From positions 84,199-133,151 of the forward strand of contig PMUI01000111.1 in NCBI GenBank assembly GCA_003166955.1: a stretch of DNA of 48,953 nucleotides, given 5' to 3'. Source of the DNA: Acidobacterium sp. GTDB lineage: Bacteria; Acidobacteriota; Terriglobia; Terriglobales; Acidobacteriaceae. The notes beneath the pieces are model-generated. The model ran no database searches. It was not told the origin of the DNA and saw nothing but the letters and a program-made list of their open reading frames with translations. Position numbers and translations under genes: made by a program. Positions 1 to 9,315 of the stretch are shown piece after piece. Every line of letters begins with the position of its first letter. Positions within the stretch are counted from its first letter, which is position 1.

Positions 1-965
<965 letters not shown>

Positions 966-984
966 CTACAATTGGCAGAGGGGC

Positions 985-2559
985 ATGGCGGACGGAAGCG
1001 GTCAGCAGGCGCAGAATTTTGGGATCAATCCGTGGCTCATCGCGGTCTCCGTGATGCTGGCGACCTTTATGGAGGTGCTGGACACGGCGATCGCGAGCGT
1101 CGCGCTGCCGTATATCGCGGGGTCGCTGTCGGCTTCAAACGATGAAGCGACGTGGGTGCTGACGAGCTACCTGGTGGCGAACGCGGTGATTCTGCCGGCA
1201 AGCAACTGGTTCTCGCTGAAGTTCGGGCGGAAGAGATTCCTGATCACGTGCGTGATCATCTTCACGATTGCTTCGTTTTTCTGCGGGGCGGCGCCGACGC
1301 TGGGATTCATTTTGATCGCGCGCGTAATCCAGGGCGCGGGTGGCGGCGCGCTGCAGCCGCTGTCGCAGTCAATATTGCTTGAGAGCTTTCCTCCGGAGAA
1401 GCGCGGGGCGGCGATGGCGCTGTTCGCGTTCGGGGTGGTGGTGGCTCCGGTGCTGGGGCCGACGCTGGGCGGGTGGCTGACGGACACGTACAGCTGGCGG
1501 TACGCGTTCTATATCAACATTCCGGTGGGCGCGCTGGCGGTGTTCATGATCGGCCGGTACATCAAGGACCCGGAGTACATCACGAAGGGGCACGCGAGCA
1601 AGTTTGACGGGCTGGGGTTTGGGCTGCTGGCGGTGTGGACCGGGTGCCTGCAGATCATTCTGGACAAGGGGCAGGAGGACGACTGGTTTGGGGCGACGTG
1701 GATCCGGTGGGCATTCTTCTTCCTGGTGGGGTCGTTTACGTGGTTCGTGGTGCATTCGTGGCGGAGCAAGACGCCGCTCGTGAATCTGAAGACGCTGAAG
1801 AACTGGAATTTTGGGCTGGGGTGCGCGCTGATTCTGCTGTTCGGGCTGTGTATCTATTCGATGATCACGGTGCTCCCGTTGTTTTACCAGGAGCTGCTGG
1901 GGTACACGGCGTTCACGGCGGGTCTGGTGGTGGGGCCGCGCGGGATCGGGTCGATTGTGGCGATGCCCATCATTGGGTATTTCGGGAACAAAGTGGACCC
2001 CAGGTATCTGCTGACGTTTGGGTTTGTGGGGTTCGGTGTGATGTCGCTGATGCTGGGGAACCTGACACTGGGGCTGAGTCCGTGGACGCTGCTGGTGCCG
2101 ATTGTGGCGACGGGGTTCGCGCTGAGTTTTGTGTTTGTGCCGATTACGACGCAGGCATACAGCACGCTGAGGAACGATCAGATCGGGAACGCGAGCGGGA
2201 TTTTCAATCTGTTGCGGAACGTGGGCGGGTCGATTGGGATATCGATTGCGCAGACGCTGCTGGTGCGGCGGAGCGCTGTGCACCAGACGGAGATTGGCGG
2301 GGCTGTGCCGCAGACGCAGTACTGGTTTGAGCAGCAGCTGAGCGGGCTGACGGGATATTTGACGCAGCACACGGCGGCGGCAAACGCGGAGCATGCGGCG
2401 GCGGGGACGCTGTATCAGCGGCTGGGGCAGCAGGCGCTGCTGTGGGCGTTTGTGGATGTGTTCCGGTGGATGAGCTTGATTTGTTTTGCTTGTGTGATTT
2501 TGGTTTGGTTTTTTAAGAAGGCGCGGCCTGGGGCCAAGCCACCGGTCGGGGCGCACTGA
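985..2559 (+). CDS. MFS multidrug exporter, DHA2 (EmrB/QacA) family, 14 TM
   Basis: Proton-driven drug efflux pump of the inner membrane. The 524-residue product has the length and hydrophobic profile of 14-helix DHA2 transporters. It begins with a short polar stretch, then TM1 with FMEVLDTAIASVALPYIAGS (motif D1 region). Motif A-like NWFSLKFGRKRF follows, and motif C-like GPTLGGWLTDTYSWRYAFYI around residue 160. The ATG at 985 follows a GGCAGAGGGG ribosome site at 974-983. No EmrA/HlyD membrane-fusion partner or TolC-like gene is next to it, so it either works alone or uses a partner encoded elsewhere. The substrate cannot be told from sequence. It converges on the carbonic anhydrase gene with only 22 bp between the stops. 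Confidence 0.93.
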   Translation: MADGSGQQAQNFGINPWLIAVSVMLATFMEVLDTAIASVALPYIAGSLSASNDEATWVLTSYLVANAVILPASNWFSLKFGRKRFLITCVIIFTIASFFCGAAPTLGFILIARVIQGAGGGALQPLSQSILLESFPPEKRGAAMALFAFGVVVAPVLGPTLGGWLTDTYSWRYAFYINIPVGALAVFMIGRYIKDPEYITKGHASKFDGLGFGLLAVWTGCLQIILDKGQEDDWFGATWIRWAFFFLVGSFTWFVVHSWRSKTPLVNLKTLKNWNFGLGCALILLFGLCIYSMITVLPLFYQELLGYTAFTAGLVVGPRGIGSIVAMPIIGYFGNKVDPRYLLTFGFVGFGVMSLMLGNLTLGLSPWTLLVPIVATGFALSFVFVPITTQAYSTLRNDQIGNASGIFNLLRNVGGSIGISIAQTLLVRRSAVHQTEIGGAVPQTQYWFEQQLSGLTGYLTQHTAAANAEHAAAGTLYQRLGQQALLWAFVDVFRWMSLICFACVILVWFFKKARPGAKPPVGAH

Positions 2560-2563
2560 GGTC

Positions 2564-2596
2564 AGCGCTCGGCGTTCGCGTTCAGCGTTCAGAAAC
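2564..2596 (+). repeat. Heptad array agcgttc type spanning the carbonic anhydrase stop codon
   Basis: Units agcgctc, ggcgttc, gcgttc (one base short), agcgttc, agaaac. The minus-strand reading of the array supplies the last residues (Ser-Glu-Arg) and the TGA of the carbonic anhydrase gene. Confidence 0.65.
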
Positions 2597-3262
2597 ATCG
2601 GAGGCCCAGTCTTCGAGGGGGAGGAATTGGCGTCTTTGCTGGTCCCAGGCTTCTACGGCTCCGGTGAGGATGTCGTAGTACCAGCCGTGGACTTCGAGGG
2701 TGTTGTGGGCGAGGGCTCGGGCTACTTCGGGGTGGGTCTTTAGATTCTCGAGCTGGGCGACGACGTTGGCGCGGATGAGCGCCGTGTGAAGAGTCGGAAT
2801 GTCGGCGTCGGAGATGCCCGCGGGCAAGTACTTCCAGGCGGGCTCGACGTAGCCGAGCCATTTGGCGGTGAGCGGGAGGCGGGAGAGATCGCGCGGGGTG
2901 CGAGGATCGCGCGGGGCGGATTCGTTGGGATCTGGCGGAAGGACGGCTTTGATGGCGCCGCAGTCGGAGTGGCCGCAGACGATGATGTGTCGGACGTGGA
3001 GGACTTCGACGGCGTACTCGATGGTGGCGGAGATGCCGCCGAGCATGGCTCCGTAGGGCGGAACGATGTTGCCGATGACGCGGCAGAGGAACATGTCGCC
3101 GGGCTCGGTCTGGAAGATGAGGTTGGGGACGACGCGGGAATCGGCGCAGGTGATGAAGAGGATGTCGGGGTGCTGGCTGTCGGCGAGGAGATGGAAATGG
3201 TCTTTGTGGTTGGGGAAGACTTCGCGGCGGAACTTTTTGTAGCCGGCGAGGAGACGCTGCAT
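2582..3262 (-). CDS. Beta-class carbonic anhydrase
   Basis: Zinc enzyme interconverting CO2 and bicarbonate in the cytoplasm. The 226-residue protein carries the beta-class ligands: Cys39 and Asp41 in CADSR, His98 and Cys101 in GHSDCGAI. The Asp-Arg dyad (Asp41/Arg43) is intact, so it should be active. Length is typical for plant-type/CynT-like members. Conserved NHKDHFHLLADSQHPDILFI precedes the site. The start at 3262 has only a weak ribosome site. The APC permease gene lies 110 bp upstream on the same strand, separated by a heptad array, so co-transcription is possible but unproven. The final residues Ser-Glu-Arg and the stop are encoded by repeat DNA. Confidence 0.95.
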   Translation of the reverse strand: MQRLLAGYKKFRREVFPNHKDHFHLLADSQHPDILFITCADSRVVPNLIFQTEPGDMFLCRVIGNIVPPYGAMLGGISATIEYAVEVLHVRHIIVCGHSDCGAIKAVLPPDPNESAPRDPRTPRDLSRLPLTAKWLGYVEPAWKYLPAGISDADIPTLHTALIRANVVAQLENLKTHPEVARALAHNTLEVHGWYYDILTGAVEAWDQQRRQFLPLEDWASDVSER

Positions 3263-3275
3263 TTCGTCAGGGTAC

Positions 3276-3303
3276 AGCGGATAGAGGATCGCGGATAGAG
3301 AAG
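3276..3303 (+). repeat. Heptad array agcggat/agaggat/cgcggat
   Basis: Four 7-bp units (agcggat, agaggat, cgcggat, agagaag) immediately upstream of the carbonic anhydrase start codon. Confidence 0.6.
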
Positions 3304-3372
3304 CAGAATCCTGGAGATCCGCGAAGGATTACAAGTACGCGCCCCGGCAACCACAGAGTGTAACCGCGATGG

Positions 3373-4800
3373 TTACAATTGTGTCGCTTTGGAGCGGGCT
3401 CCTCGCCAGTACAGGATGAGGCCGAGCGCAATGGCTGCGACAGTGGTGAGGACCACTTTAAATTCGAAGAGCGTCTTGCTGGAGGTGTCGCCGGGGGGGA
3501 TGACGGAGAAGAAGATGGCGATGAGGACCACGAAGAAGCCGAGGGCGCCGCAGATCCAGACGCCGGACTGGCCGCCGGGGACGAGGATGGCGTGCGGGTT
3601 CGAGGCGCGGTCAGGACGGCGGCCGAGGCGGATGACAGCCGCGAACATATAGAGGAAGGGGATGAAGTAAAGGATGATGGCCACGTCGACGAGGGATTGA
3701 TAGGCGCCGCGGGTGGTGTCGTTGATCTGACTCAGCAGCAGGAAGAGGCCGGAGGCTGCGCCCTGGACGAGGATCGAGACCCACGGAGTGCGCCAGCGGG
3801 GGTGAATTTTTCCGAAGGCGGCGGGGAGGTAGCGGTCGATGCCGACGACGAAGGGGACGCGGGCGATGCCGGCGACGGTGGAGCCGACTCCGCCGGCATT
3901 GCCGACGGTGACGAGGAGGGCGGCGAGGATGCCGAGGAATCCGATCCTGAGCGCGACGGAGCCGATGGTGATCGCGTGGAAGACGCCGCTTTGCGGATCG
4001 AGGTCGGCCGCGGGGACCAGCGCGAGGACGGCGAAGGTTCCGGCGATGTAGATGAAGGCGATCAGGGCGCTCGCTCCATAAACGGCGCGGGGCAAGGTGC
4101 GGCGGGGGTCGCGGACTTCTTCGCTCATGGCGGAGACGAGCTCGAGGCCGGTGAAGGCGAAGGCGATCTGCGACCAGAAGTTGACGGTGTCCCAGTTGAG
4201 GGTGGGCAGCATGTTGCGCGCAGTGAAATGAGTGACGGATTGGTGGTGAAACGCGACGAGCGCTCCGAGGGCGACGAGGATGGCCAGGGGGAGGAAGGTG
4301 CCGACTCCGCCGGCGTTCTGGAGCCATTTGCCAATGTTGAGGCCGACGATGTTGAGTCCGACGGCGACGATGAGGAGGCCGAGGGAGACTTCGAGCTGGA
4401 AGGCGCGGTTTTGCGCGAGGGTAGCGCCGTGGGCTCCGAAAACGTAGGCGGACATGGAGGCTGAGGCGAGGAGGAGGCCGGGGAAATAGAAGACGGTGTA
4501 GATCCAGTAGGTCCAGCCGGCGATGAAGCCGTGGAAGGGGCCGAAGGCTTCTTTGGCCCAGACGTAGAGACCGCCTTCTTCGGGGAAGCGGGAGGAGAGT
4601 TCGTTGATGACGAGTGCGCCAGGGACGAAGAAGAAGACGGCGGCGAGGATCCAGAGGCTGATGGAGGAGGTGCCGTTGTGGCCGGCGGCGGCGATCCAGC
4701 GAGGGCCGACGACGGTGGCGATGTTGAAGAGGAGGACGTCCCAGAAGCCCATGGTCTTGCGGAGTTGGGATTTTGGGGTGGGATCGGTGGTGGTGGTCAT
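3373..4800 (-). CDS. APC-superfamily amino acid permease
   Basis: Secondary transporter for amino acids or polyamines in the inner membrane. The product is 475 residues with about 12 hydrophobic segments. The first carries the APC pattern (MGFWDVLLFNIATVVGPRWI), followed by INELSSRFPEEGGLYVWAKE, the conserved FPxxGGxYxW element, and AFGPFHGFIAGWTYWIY. It is closest in style to the GadC/AGT-like and YjeM-like branches; the substrate is not assignable. The reading frame is open upstream to 4929, but that part translates a palindromic repeat (MPHPGRAALFR), so the ATG at 4800 (MTTTTDPTPKSQ) is preferred even though its ribosome site is weak. The carbonic anhydrase gene follows on the same strand. 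Confidence 0.9.
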   Translation of the reverse strand: MTTTTDPTPKSQLRKTMGFWDVLLFNIATVVGPRWIAAAGHNGTSSISLWILAAVFFFVPGALVINELSSRFPEEGGLYVWAKEAFGPFHGFIAGWTYWIYTVFYFPGLLLASASMSAYVFGAHGATLAQNRAFQLEVSLGLLIVAVGLNIVGLNIGKWLQNAGGVGTFLPLAILVALGALVAFHHQSVTHFTARNMLPTLNWDTVNFWSQIAFAFTGLELVSAMSEEVRDPRRTLPRAVYGASALIAFIYIAGTFAVLALVPAADLDPQSGVFHAITIGSVALRIGFLGILAALLVTVGNAGGVGSTVAGIARVPFVVGIDRYLPAAFGKIHPRWRTPWVSILVQGAASGLFLLLSQINDTTRGAYQSLVDVAIILYFIPFLYMFAAVIRLGRRPDRASNPHAILVPGGQSGVWICGALGFFVVLIAIFFSVIPPGDTSSKTLFEFKVVLTTVAAIALGLILYWRGARSKATQL

Positions 4801-4882
4801 CGGGAAATCACGATGATAGCGCTTGGGGGCGATGCGTGGTCGGGGCTCGGGGATCGAGAAGTGATCGCGCTCGAGCGCGATG

Positions 4883-4932
4883 CCCACCCTGCTCGCGCGG
4901 AAGAGCGCCGCGCGACCAGGATGGGGCACCGG
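4883..4932 (+). repeat. Palindromic CCCACC...GGGGCACC element, copy 1
   Basis: CCCACCCTGCTCGCGC, a short loop, then GCGCGACCAGGATGGGGCAC and CGG. The arms pair over most of their length. It lies directly upstream of the permease gene and creates a false N-terminal extension if translated on the minus strand. Confidence 0.8.
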
Positions 4933-4970
4933 ATGGTTTCTGGTAAGGACGGGGGACCCGGGTCGGGGGT

Positions 4971-6842
4971 TTAGCGGTGGTGGCTGCCGCCGCCACCGTG
5001 ACTGCTGGAGTGGCCGCCTCCTCCACTGAAGTGCCCACCACCGCCACCGCCGAAGCTGCGGCCTCCGCTACCACCGAAGCTGTGGCCTCCTCCGCCAAAG
5101 CCTCCGCCGCTGAAGTGGGGCGTGCTCGGGGTGCGGCCTTCGCCGTTGAAGGAGTTGGAGTGCTGAGAGCCGGAGTTGAAGCTGCGGTTATCGAATGCGG
5201 AGGAACCGCCGTAGGCACGATAGGTGGGCGCGGAGCGGAAGTTCGATTGTGGTTGGCGGAAGGCGTTGCCGTAGCTGAGTCCGCCGGGGGCTGAGGGGCG
5301 GGGATAGTTCTGGGCTGGGCTGCCGTAGTTCTGGAAGTTTTGCGGTGGGCGGTTGTTGAAGCCGGAGCCGTAGTTGGCGTTGGGCCGACCGTAGGCACCG
5401 TAGCTTCCGGAGCCGGGGCGCGCGTTGAAGGCGGGCATGCGGTTGAAGGACTGCTGCTGCGGGGCTCGACCGTTGTTGTTGGCGTAGCCGGGGCGATTCG
5501 CGAATCCGTTGCGGGGATCGTTGAAGCCTCGGTTTTCTCCGTAGGCACGATTCTCGAGGCCGCGATTCTGGCCGAAGCTGCGATTCGCGTAGCCACGCTG
5601 TCCATAGCCGCGGTTGGTATAGGCGCCGCGGTCATAGCCGCGATTCAGTCCCCGATCATAGGCGCGGGCGTAGGCGAAGGAGCGGTTCCAGCCATAGCGG
5701 GGGCCGCCGTTGCGGAGTCCCCAGTCGCGGAGGCCGGGGCCTTGGGGGAAGTAGCCTTCGTGGTTGAAGAAGAGGCAGTTGCCGAACCAGCTGAGTCCCC
5801 AGCCGAAGAATCCCCAGGGCAGGCCGGTGAAGGCGGAGATGACGAGGCCGGGGCCGAAGCGGACGCCGTAGTAGCCGAGCCCGTCGAAGAGGGCGAATCC
5901 GGGCCAGGGGGCGATGGGGGATCCGTAGACGACCCACGGATCGTAGGCGGGGACGTAGACGACTTGAGGATTGGCGGGAGCGATGTCGATGTAGCCCTGG
6001 TCGTTGGTGACGGCTTCCTGAGGAGTGGACTGGAGGTTGCCGGCGGCCTGGGCGCGCTGGCGCATGGCCTGGATGGCGTTGAAGACATCCTGCGGCTGGT
6101 TGTAGTAAGCGTTGCCGAGTTCGGTGGTCCAGGAGAGGTTCTGGTCGAGTTCAGAAAGGACCTGGGGGAAGGCGGTGAGGGCTTTCACGCTGGGGTCCCA
6201 GGGCTGGGCGTTGGCTCCGGCGGCGATGTCCTGAGGCGAGGCGTAGCCCATGGACTGGCGCCAGCGATCGGCGGAGGCGATTTGCTCAGGGAAGGTGGAG
6301 GCCGCGAGGATCTGGGCGATGAGGGAGTCCGGGTAGAGCGCGATGGGGGCGATCAGCTGGTCGATCTGATCGGGAGCGAGGGCCGGCTGCGTTTGCTGCG
6401 GCGGGGCCGGGGGCTGGTTGTAGGACTGGTCGGGGTAGCCGGGCTGCTGCTGGGGGTATTGATCCTGGGGGTAGGGCTGCTGGTACTGGGGCGGCGCCTG
6501 CTGCTGGTATTGAGGCGGCTGCTGTTGATACTGGGGCGGCTGCACGTATTGCTGGTCGGGCGGCTGCTGGGGATAGGAACTCGGCGGCGCCTGCTGCTGG
6601 TACTGCTGGTTTGGCGCCTGCTGTGGGTAGTCGGGGGGTGGGGGAGGGTAATCCTGTTGTGGCTGCTGGTCGGTCTGCGGCGGCGGGTAGCTTTGCGGGG
6701 CCTGGGCGAAGAGGTCGAGTTGGGCGCAGGGGAGCAGGAGGACGACGAGGCCGAGGGCGATAGCGCGGCGCGGGAGGCTGGCGGAGTTGGGGCTGGATTG
6801 CCGGGGATTGCGTGGGAAGGAGAAAAACGCCCGAGTGATCAT
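4971..6842 (-). CDS. Exported DUF3300 protein with Pro/Gln-rich and Gly/Ser/His-rich ends
   Basis: Function unknown. The 623-residue product starts at ATG 6842, chosen because GAGGAAG sits a few bases upstream; the frame is open further (to 7052) without a ribosome site. Order: signal-type segment (ALGLVVLLLPCAQLDLFAQA, about residues 28-47), a Pro/Gln/Tyr-rich linker (about 50-155), then the DUF3300 core beginning LAPDQIDQLIAPIALYPDSL and including DVFNAIQAMRQRAQAAGNLQ and VVYVPAYDPWVVYG. After it comes an Asn/Arg/Tyr/Gly-rich stretch with NRGYG-type repeats. The C-terminus is a Gly/Ser/His tail ending in Ser-His-His-Arg. Such proteins are common, secreted and uncharacterised in acidobacteria and proteobacteria. 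Two inverted repeats lie in its leader. Confidence 0.88.
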   Translation of the reverse strand: MITRAFFSFPRNPRQSSPNSASLPRRAIALGLVVLLLPCAQLDLFAQAPQSYPPPQTDQQPQQDYPPPPPDYPQQAPNQQYQQQAPPSSYPQQPPDQQYVQPPQYQQQPPQYQQQAPPQYQQPYPQDQYPQQQPGYPDQSYNQPPAPPQQTQPALAPDQIDQLIAPIALYPDSLIAQILAASTFPEQIASADRWRQSMGYASPQDIAAGANAQPWDPSVKALTAFPQVLSELDQNLSWTTELGNAYYNQPQDVFNAIQAMRQRAQAAGNLQSTPQEAVTNDQGYIDIAPANPQVVYVPAYDPWVVYGSPIAPWPGFALFDGLGYYGVRFGPGLVISAFTGLPWGFFGWGLSWFGNCLFFNHEGYFPQGPGLRDWGLRNGGPRYGWNRSFAYARAYDRGLNRGYDRGAYTNRGYGQRGYANRSFGQNRGLENRAYGENRGFNDPRNGFANRPGYANNNGRAPQQQSFNRMPAFNARPGSGSYGAYGRPNANYGSGFNNRPPQNFQNYGSPAQNYPRPSAPGGLSYGNAFRQPQSNFRSAPTYRAYGGSSAFDNRSFNSGSQHSNSFNGEGRTPSTPHFSGGGFGGGGHSFGGSGGRSFGGGGGGHFSGGGGHSSSHGGGGSHHR

Positions 6843-6858
6843 AGCTTCCTCATGGCCG

Positions 6859-6881
6859 CACAGGTACTTGAAATACCTGTG
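6859..6881. promoter_or_regulatory. 23-bp perfect inverted repeat in the DUF3300 leader
   Basis: CACAGGTA, 7 bases, TACCTGTG. It lies 16 bp upstream of the ATG at 6842, so it could be an operator or a leader hairpin that occludes or exposes the ribosome site. Confidence 0.4.
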
Positions 6882-6923
6882 TTTTCTTGCCTTTGCAGAA
6901 GGATGGGGGCTCCTGCGCCTGGT

Positions 6924-6976
6924 GGTACCGTTACGGGACCACGGTGATAGCACGGCGGTCCCGTTACTGCGGTGCC
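6924..6976. repeat. Imperfect inverted repeat upstream of the DUF3300 gene
   Basis: GGTACCGTTACGGGACC at 6924-6940 pairs imperfectly with GGTCCCGTTACTGCGGTGCC at 6957-6976, with a 16-base loop. The arms match apart from a three-base bulge and one mismatch. It does not resemble the other repeat families here. Confidence 0.4.
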
Positions 6977-7103
6977 GCCCTCTTTGATTTAGACCCGGGA
7001 TGGGGGGAATGGTTCCGGGGAAGTACAAAAGCCGGGGCGGAAGAGCATGCAAACCCTCTGGGGAGGATTCTGTGGTGTGAGTTTATACGAGGGAGATTAC
7101 GAA

Positions 7104-7138
7104 AGCGTTCAGCGTTCGGCGTTCGGCGTTCGGCCCTG
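7104..7138 (+). repeat. Heptad array agcgttc/ggcgttc
   Basis: Five units: agcgttc twice, ggcgttc twice, ggccctg. Exact 7-bp period. Confidence 0.7.
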
Positions 7139-7157
7139 ATCGCCCTTTGCGCGATGG

Positions 7158-7205
7158 CCACGCTTCTCGCGCCAAAAGCGGGCGCGACCAGGATGGGGCA
7201 CCCGG
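7158..7205 (+). repeat. Palindromic CCCACC...GGGGCACC element, copy 2
   Basis: CCACGCTTCTCGCGCC, AAAAG, CGGGCGCGACCAGG, ATGGGGCACCCGG. Same orientation as the others; the left arm is diverged at its outer end. Confidence 0.75.
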
Positions 7206-7218
7206 GTCATCGATGGGT

Positions 7219-7929
7219 TTATTGGGGCGGGGCGGTTTCGGGGGTGGACTGGAGGCCGGTGACGGTGTAGGGGCGGTCGAGGGGGTTGCCGGAGCCGCCG
7301 TAGGTGAGTTTGGTGAAGTGCATGAGATCGGGATCGCCGGCGGAGAAGCCGCCCCAGACCCATCTGTGACGCATGAAGATGCGGAAAGCGGGCGAGTCGG
7401 GCGAGATTTTGCCCTGACCGTTGTCGCGGGGCGCGAAGACGGCGGAGCTTTGCGGCCACCAGCCGGATTTCGGATTCTGGAATGGATTCTCGCGGGGGTT
7501 GAGGTCGATGGCGAGGCCGTAGGCGTGGCTGCTCCACTGGGTGGGGTCGTCGTCGGCGCGCTCGCAGTAGAACCCGACGGTGATGTCCTGTTCGGCGTAG
7601 ACGTCGGGGCCGTAGTTCTCCCAGGTGTCGATTTTGTAGATGGGAAAGCGGGCGGAGTAGAGCTGGCCGAAGATGTCGTAGGCTTCCTGGGCGAATCGTT
7701 TGTGGAGGACGATGGTACCCTGGTGGGTCTGGTTATCGAAGCCCCAGTACGTAACGCGGACGGAGGCCAAGTCGTCGAGAGAGACGGGGCAGCCGGGCTT
7801 CCAGGATTTGCCGGTCATGGCGGCGCGCTGCTGTGCGGTAAGCGGCGAGATGGGCGCGCTGAAGAGCGGCGCCTGGGCGTGAGCGGAGAGAACGAGAACG
7901 AATGCTGTGACGAGGAAGCGGGTCTTCAA
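7219..7929 (-). CDS. Exported M15-family D-alanyl-D-alanine carboxypeptidase-like protein
   Basis: Predicted zinc peptidase acting on peptidoglycan peptide cross-links in the periplasm. The C-terminal half has the M15 ligands: SSHAYGLAIDLNP (His and Asp) and DPDLMHF (His), with FMRHRWVWGGF before the last. It resembles the M15C/Peptidase_M15_4 group found in endolysins. The start is a TTG at 7929 that follows GGAGG by four bases and directly opens a signal peptide (LKTRFLVTAFVLVLSAHAQA); no ATG gives a comparable start. Length 236 residues. No glycan hydrolase or lysis genes are nearby, so a housekeeping cell-wall role is more likely than a phage origin. Confidence 0.82.
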   Translation of the reverse strand: MKTRFLVTAFVLVLSAHAQAPLFSAPISPLTAQQRAAMTGKSWKPGCPVSLDDLASVRVTYWGFDNQTHQGTIVLHKRFAQEAYDIFGQLYSARFPIYKIDTWENYGPDVYAEQDITVGFYCERADDDPTQWSSHAYGLAIDLNPRENPFQNPKSGWWPQSSAVFAPRDNGQGKISPDSPAFRIFMRHRWVWGGFSAGDPDLMHFTKLTYGGSGNPLDRPYTVTGLQSTPETAPPQ

Positions 7930-8060
7930 AATACCTCCGGAGGGGAGTCGACGATGGCACCATGATACGCACTCGGCGCCGATTCGAGTCGCCTTCGGCT
8001 TGCTCAGAGTGACAGAGTTTTCTGTTTGTTGAGATCTGCGAAGGTTCCAGCAGAACCGCA

Positions 8061-8138
8061 GGTCCTTCGACTCGCGCCTGAATTGTTTGTTGCGCCAAAT
8101 GCGGCGCAACAAATTTCGCGGCTTCGCTCAGGATGACA
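8061..8138 (+). repeat. Composite mosaic repeat: CCTTCGACTCG...CTCAGGATGAC split by a palindromic insert
   Basis: Outer halves GGTCCTTCGACTCGC and GGCTTCGCTCAGGATGAC match the short repeat seen at 38129-38156. Between them is GCCTGAATTG followed by a perfect 11-bp hairpin, TTTGTTGCGCC (8086-8096) and GGCGCAACAAA (8103-8113). A second copy with the same insert is at 38005-38080. Confidence 0.7.
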
Positions 8139-8201
8139 GAGTTTTTTCTTTTGTTGAGTTTTGCGGTGGTTCCGCAGAGTGTTTTGCGTGATGTCCGGCT
8201 T

Positions 8202-8225
8202 GGGCACCCGCGGATTCGGGTGCCC
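8202..8225. terminator. Perfect 9-bp hairpin after the SPFH gene
   Basis: GGGCACCCG, six bases, CGGGTGCCC, 11 bp downstream of the SPFH stop on the minus strand. No T-run follows, so termination is uncertain; it could instead protect the 3' end. Confidence 0.4.
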
Positions 8226-8236
8226 GGAGATTTCGG

Positions 8237-9202
8237 CTAGCGCGGGGTGGTCGTGGTGGGAGCGACGGGGCGCGGGATGGCGGCGGAGTTGCCGTCGAAA
8301 CTGCTTTGCGCGCCGAGGCCGGCCATGATCTGGGTGAGGAGGTCGTTGACGGCGCCGGGATTGTTGGGCAGCAGGATAGTGTTGGAGCGGCCGGCGGTAC
8401 CGATGTCGCGCAGCGTATCGAAATACTGTGTGAGCAGGACCATGGACATGACGTCGCGGGCGGTGGAGCCTTCGACCGCGGTCTGGAACTGCTCGACGGA
8501 GGCCTGGAGGCCCTGAATGATGGCCTGGCGCTGCTTGGCAACGCCTTCGCCCTGGAGGGCTTTGGACTGGGCTTCGGCTTCGGCCTGCTTGACCTTGAGA
8601 ATTTTTTCAGCTTCGCCGCGGGCCTGGGCGGCGGTTTGTTCGCGCTGAGCGGCGTTGATGTCGTTCATGGCGGCTTTGACTTTGGCGTCAGGGACCATGT
8701 CGGTGACGAGGGCTTTGAGGATGTTGTAGCCAAACTCGCTCATGACGGCGTCGAGCTCGCGTTTAACGGCGGCGGAGATCTGCGCCTGCTGCTCGAAGGC
8801 CTCGTCGAGGGTGAGGGTGGGGACGTGGCCGAGGATGGAGTTGAAGACGTAGCTCTCGATTTGCTTTTGCGGGGAGCTGAGCTTGTAGTAGGCCTCGAAG
8901 ACCTTGTCGGGAAGAACCTGGTACTGGACGGAGACGGGGATGGTGACGAAGACGTTGTCCTTGGATTTGGTTTCGACATTGACGTCGGCCTGGCGGATTT
9001 GCAGGTCCATGAAGCGGACGGTTTCGCACCACGGCACGAGGAAGTGAAGGCCGGGCTGGGCGATGCGGTTGAACTTGCCGAAGCGCTCGACGACACCGGC
9101 GGTGTAGGTGCGGACGGTGTACATGGTTTTGACGAGGGTGATGAGGACGAAGATGAGGATGATAGCGAGGAGGACGAGGCCAACGGTGGTGAGGGGTTCC
9201 AT
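8237..9202 (-). CDS. SPFH/band-7 membrane protein (stomatin-like)
   Basis: Membrane-anchored scaffold of the stomatin/prohibitin superfamily, forming large oligomers at the inner membrane and often linked to protease control or lipid domains. Length 321 residues. One N-terminal TM helix (about 6-28, VGLVLLAIILIFVLITLVKT) is followed by the SPFH core: VVERFGKFNRIAQPGLHFLV, VNVETKSKDNVFVTIPVSVQ and GYNILKALVTDMVPDAKVKA. A long Ala/Glu/Gln-rich coiled coil follows (about 190-240, AQARGEAEKILKVKQAEAEA). The ribosome site GCAGGAAAGG precedes the ATG at 9202. No NfeD-type or FtsH gene is adjacent, so the partner is unknown. It is not specifically HflC or HflK, since it stands alone. Confidence 0.92.
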   Translation of the reverse strand: MEPLTTVGLVLLAIILIFVLITLVKTMYTVRTYTAGVVERFGKFNRIAQPGLHFLVPWCETVRFMDLQIRQADVNVETKSKDNVFVTIPVSVQYQVLPDKVFEAYYKLSSPQKQIESYVFNSILGHVPTLTLDEAFEQQAQISAAVKRELDAVMSEFGYNILKALVTDMVPDAKVKAAMNDINAAQREQTAAQARGEAEKILKVKQAEAEAQSKALQGEGVAKQRQAIIQGLQASVEQFQTAVEGSTARDVMSMVLLTQYFDTLRDIGTAGRSNTILLPNNPGAVNDLLTQIMAGLGAQSSFDGNSAAIPRPVAPTTTTPR

Positions 9203-9315
9203 GGGAGTGCCTTTCCTGCGGTGTTACGGGGTGATTTGAGGGAGTCGGGATCAATATACGCGGGGTTGATGACGGGGGAGGAAACTTTGGTTTCTTGATC
9301 GCGCCTCGCGCGATG

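Larger units (their letters stand above)
6843..7218. other. Intergenic region with two hairpins, a heptad array and a palindromic element
   Basis: No gene is supported. From left: the 23-bp palindrome (6859), the longer inverted repeat (6924), a stretch without obvious features, a heptad array (7104-7138) and a palindromic element (7158-7205) ending just before the stop of the M15 peptidase gene. Confidence 0.6.
7930..8236. other. Intergenic region filled by mosaic repeats and a hairpin
   Basis: No gene. It contains GACAGAGTTTTCTGTTTGTTG (8011-8031 region), the composite CCTTCGACTCG...CTCAGGATGAC element (8061-8138), a second copy of the GACAGAGTTTT module (8134-8160), and a perfect hairpin (8202-8225) just past the stop of the SPFH gene. 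Confidence 0.65.

Noticed and set aside
1369-2598. 409-codon open frame antisense to the MFS exporter
   Set aside because: Arg/Pro/His-rich, no ribosome site, mirrors the codon bias of a certain gene.
4801-4929. Extended start of the APC permease (MPHPGRAALFR)
   Set aside because: Translation of a palindromic repeat; the same peptide pattern would arise upstream of any gene beside the element.
5340-6947. 535-codon plus-strand frame opposite the DUF3300 gene
   Set aside because: Gly/Val/Ala low-complexity; the minus strand has a recognised domain, signal peptide and ribosome site.
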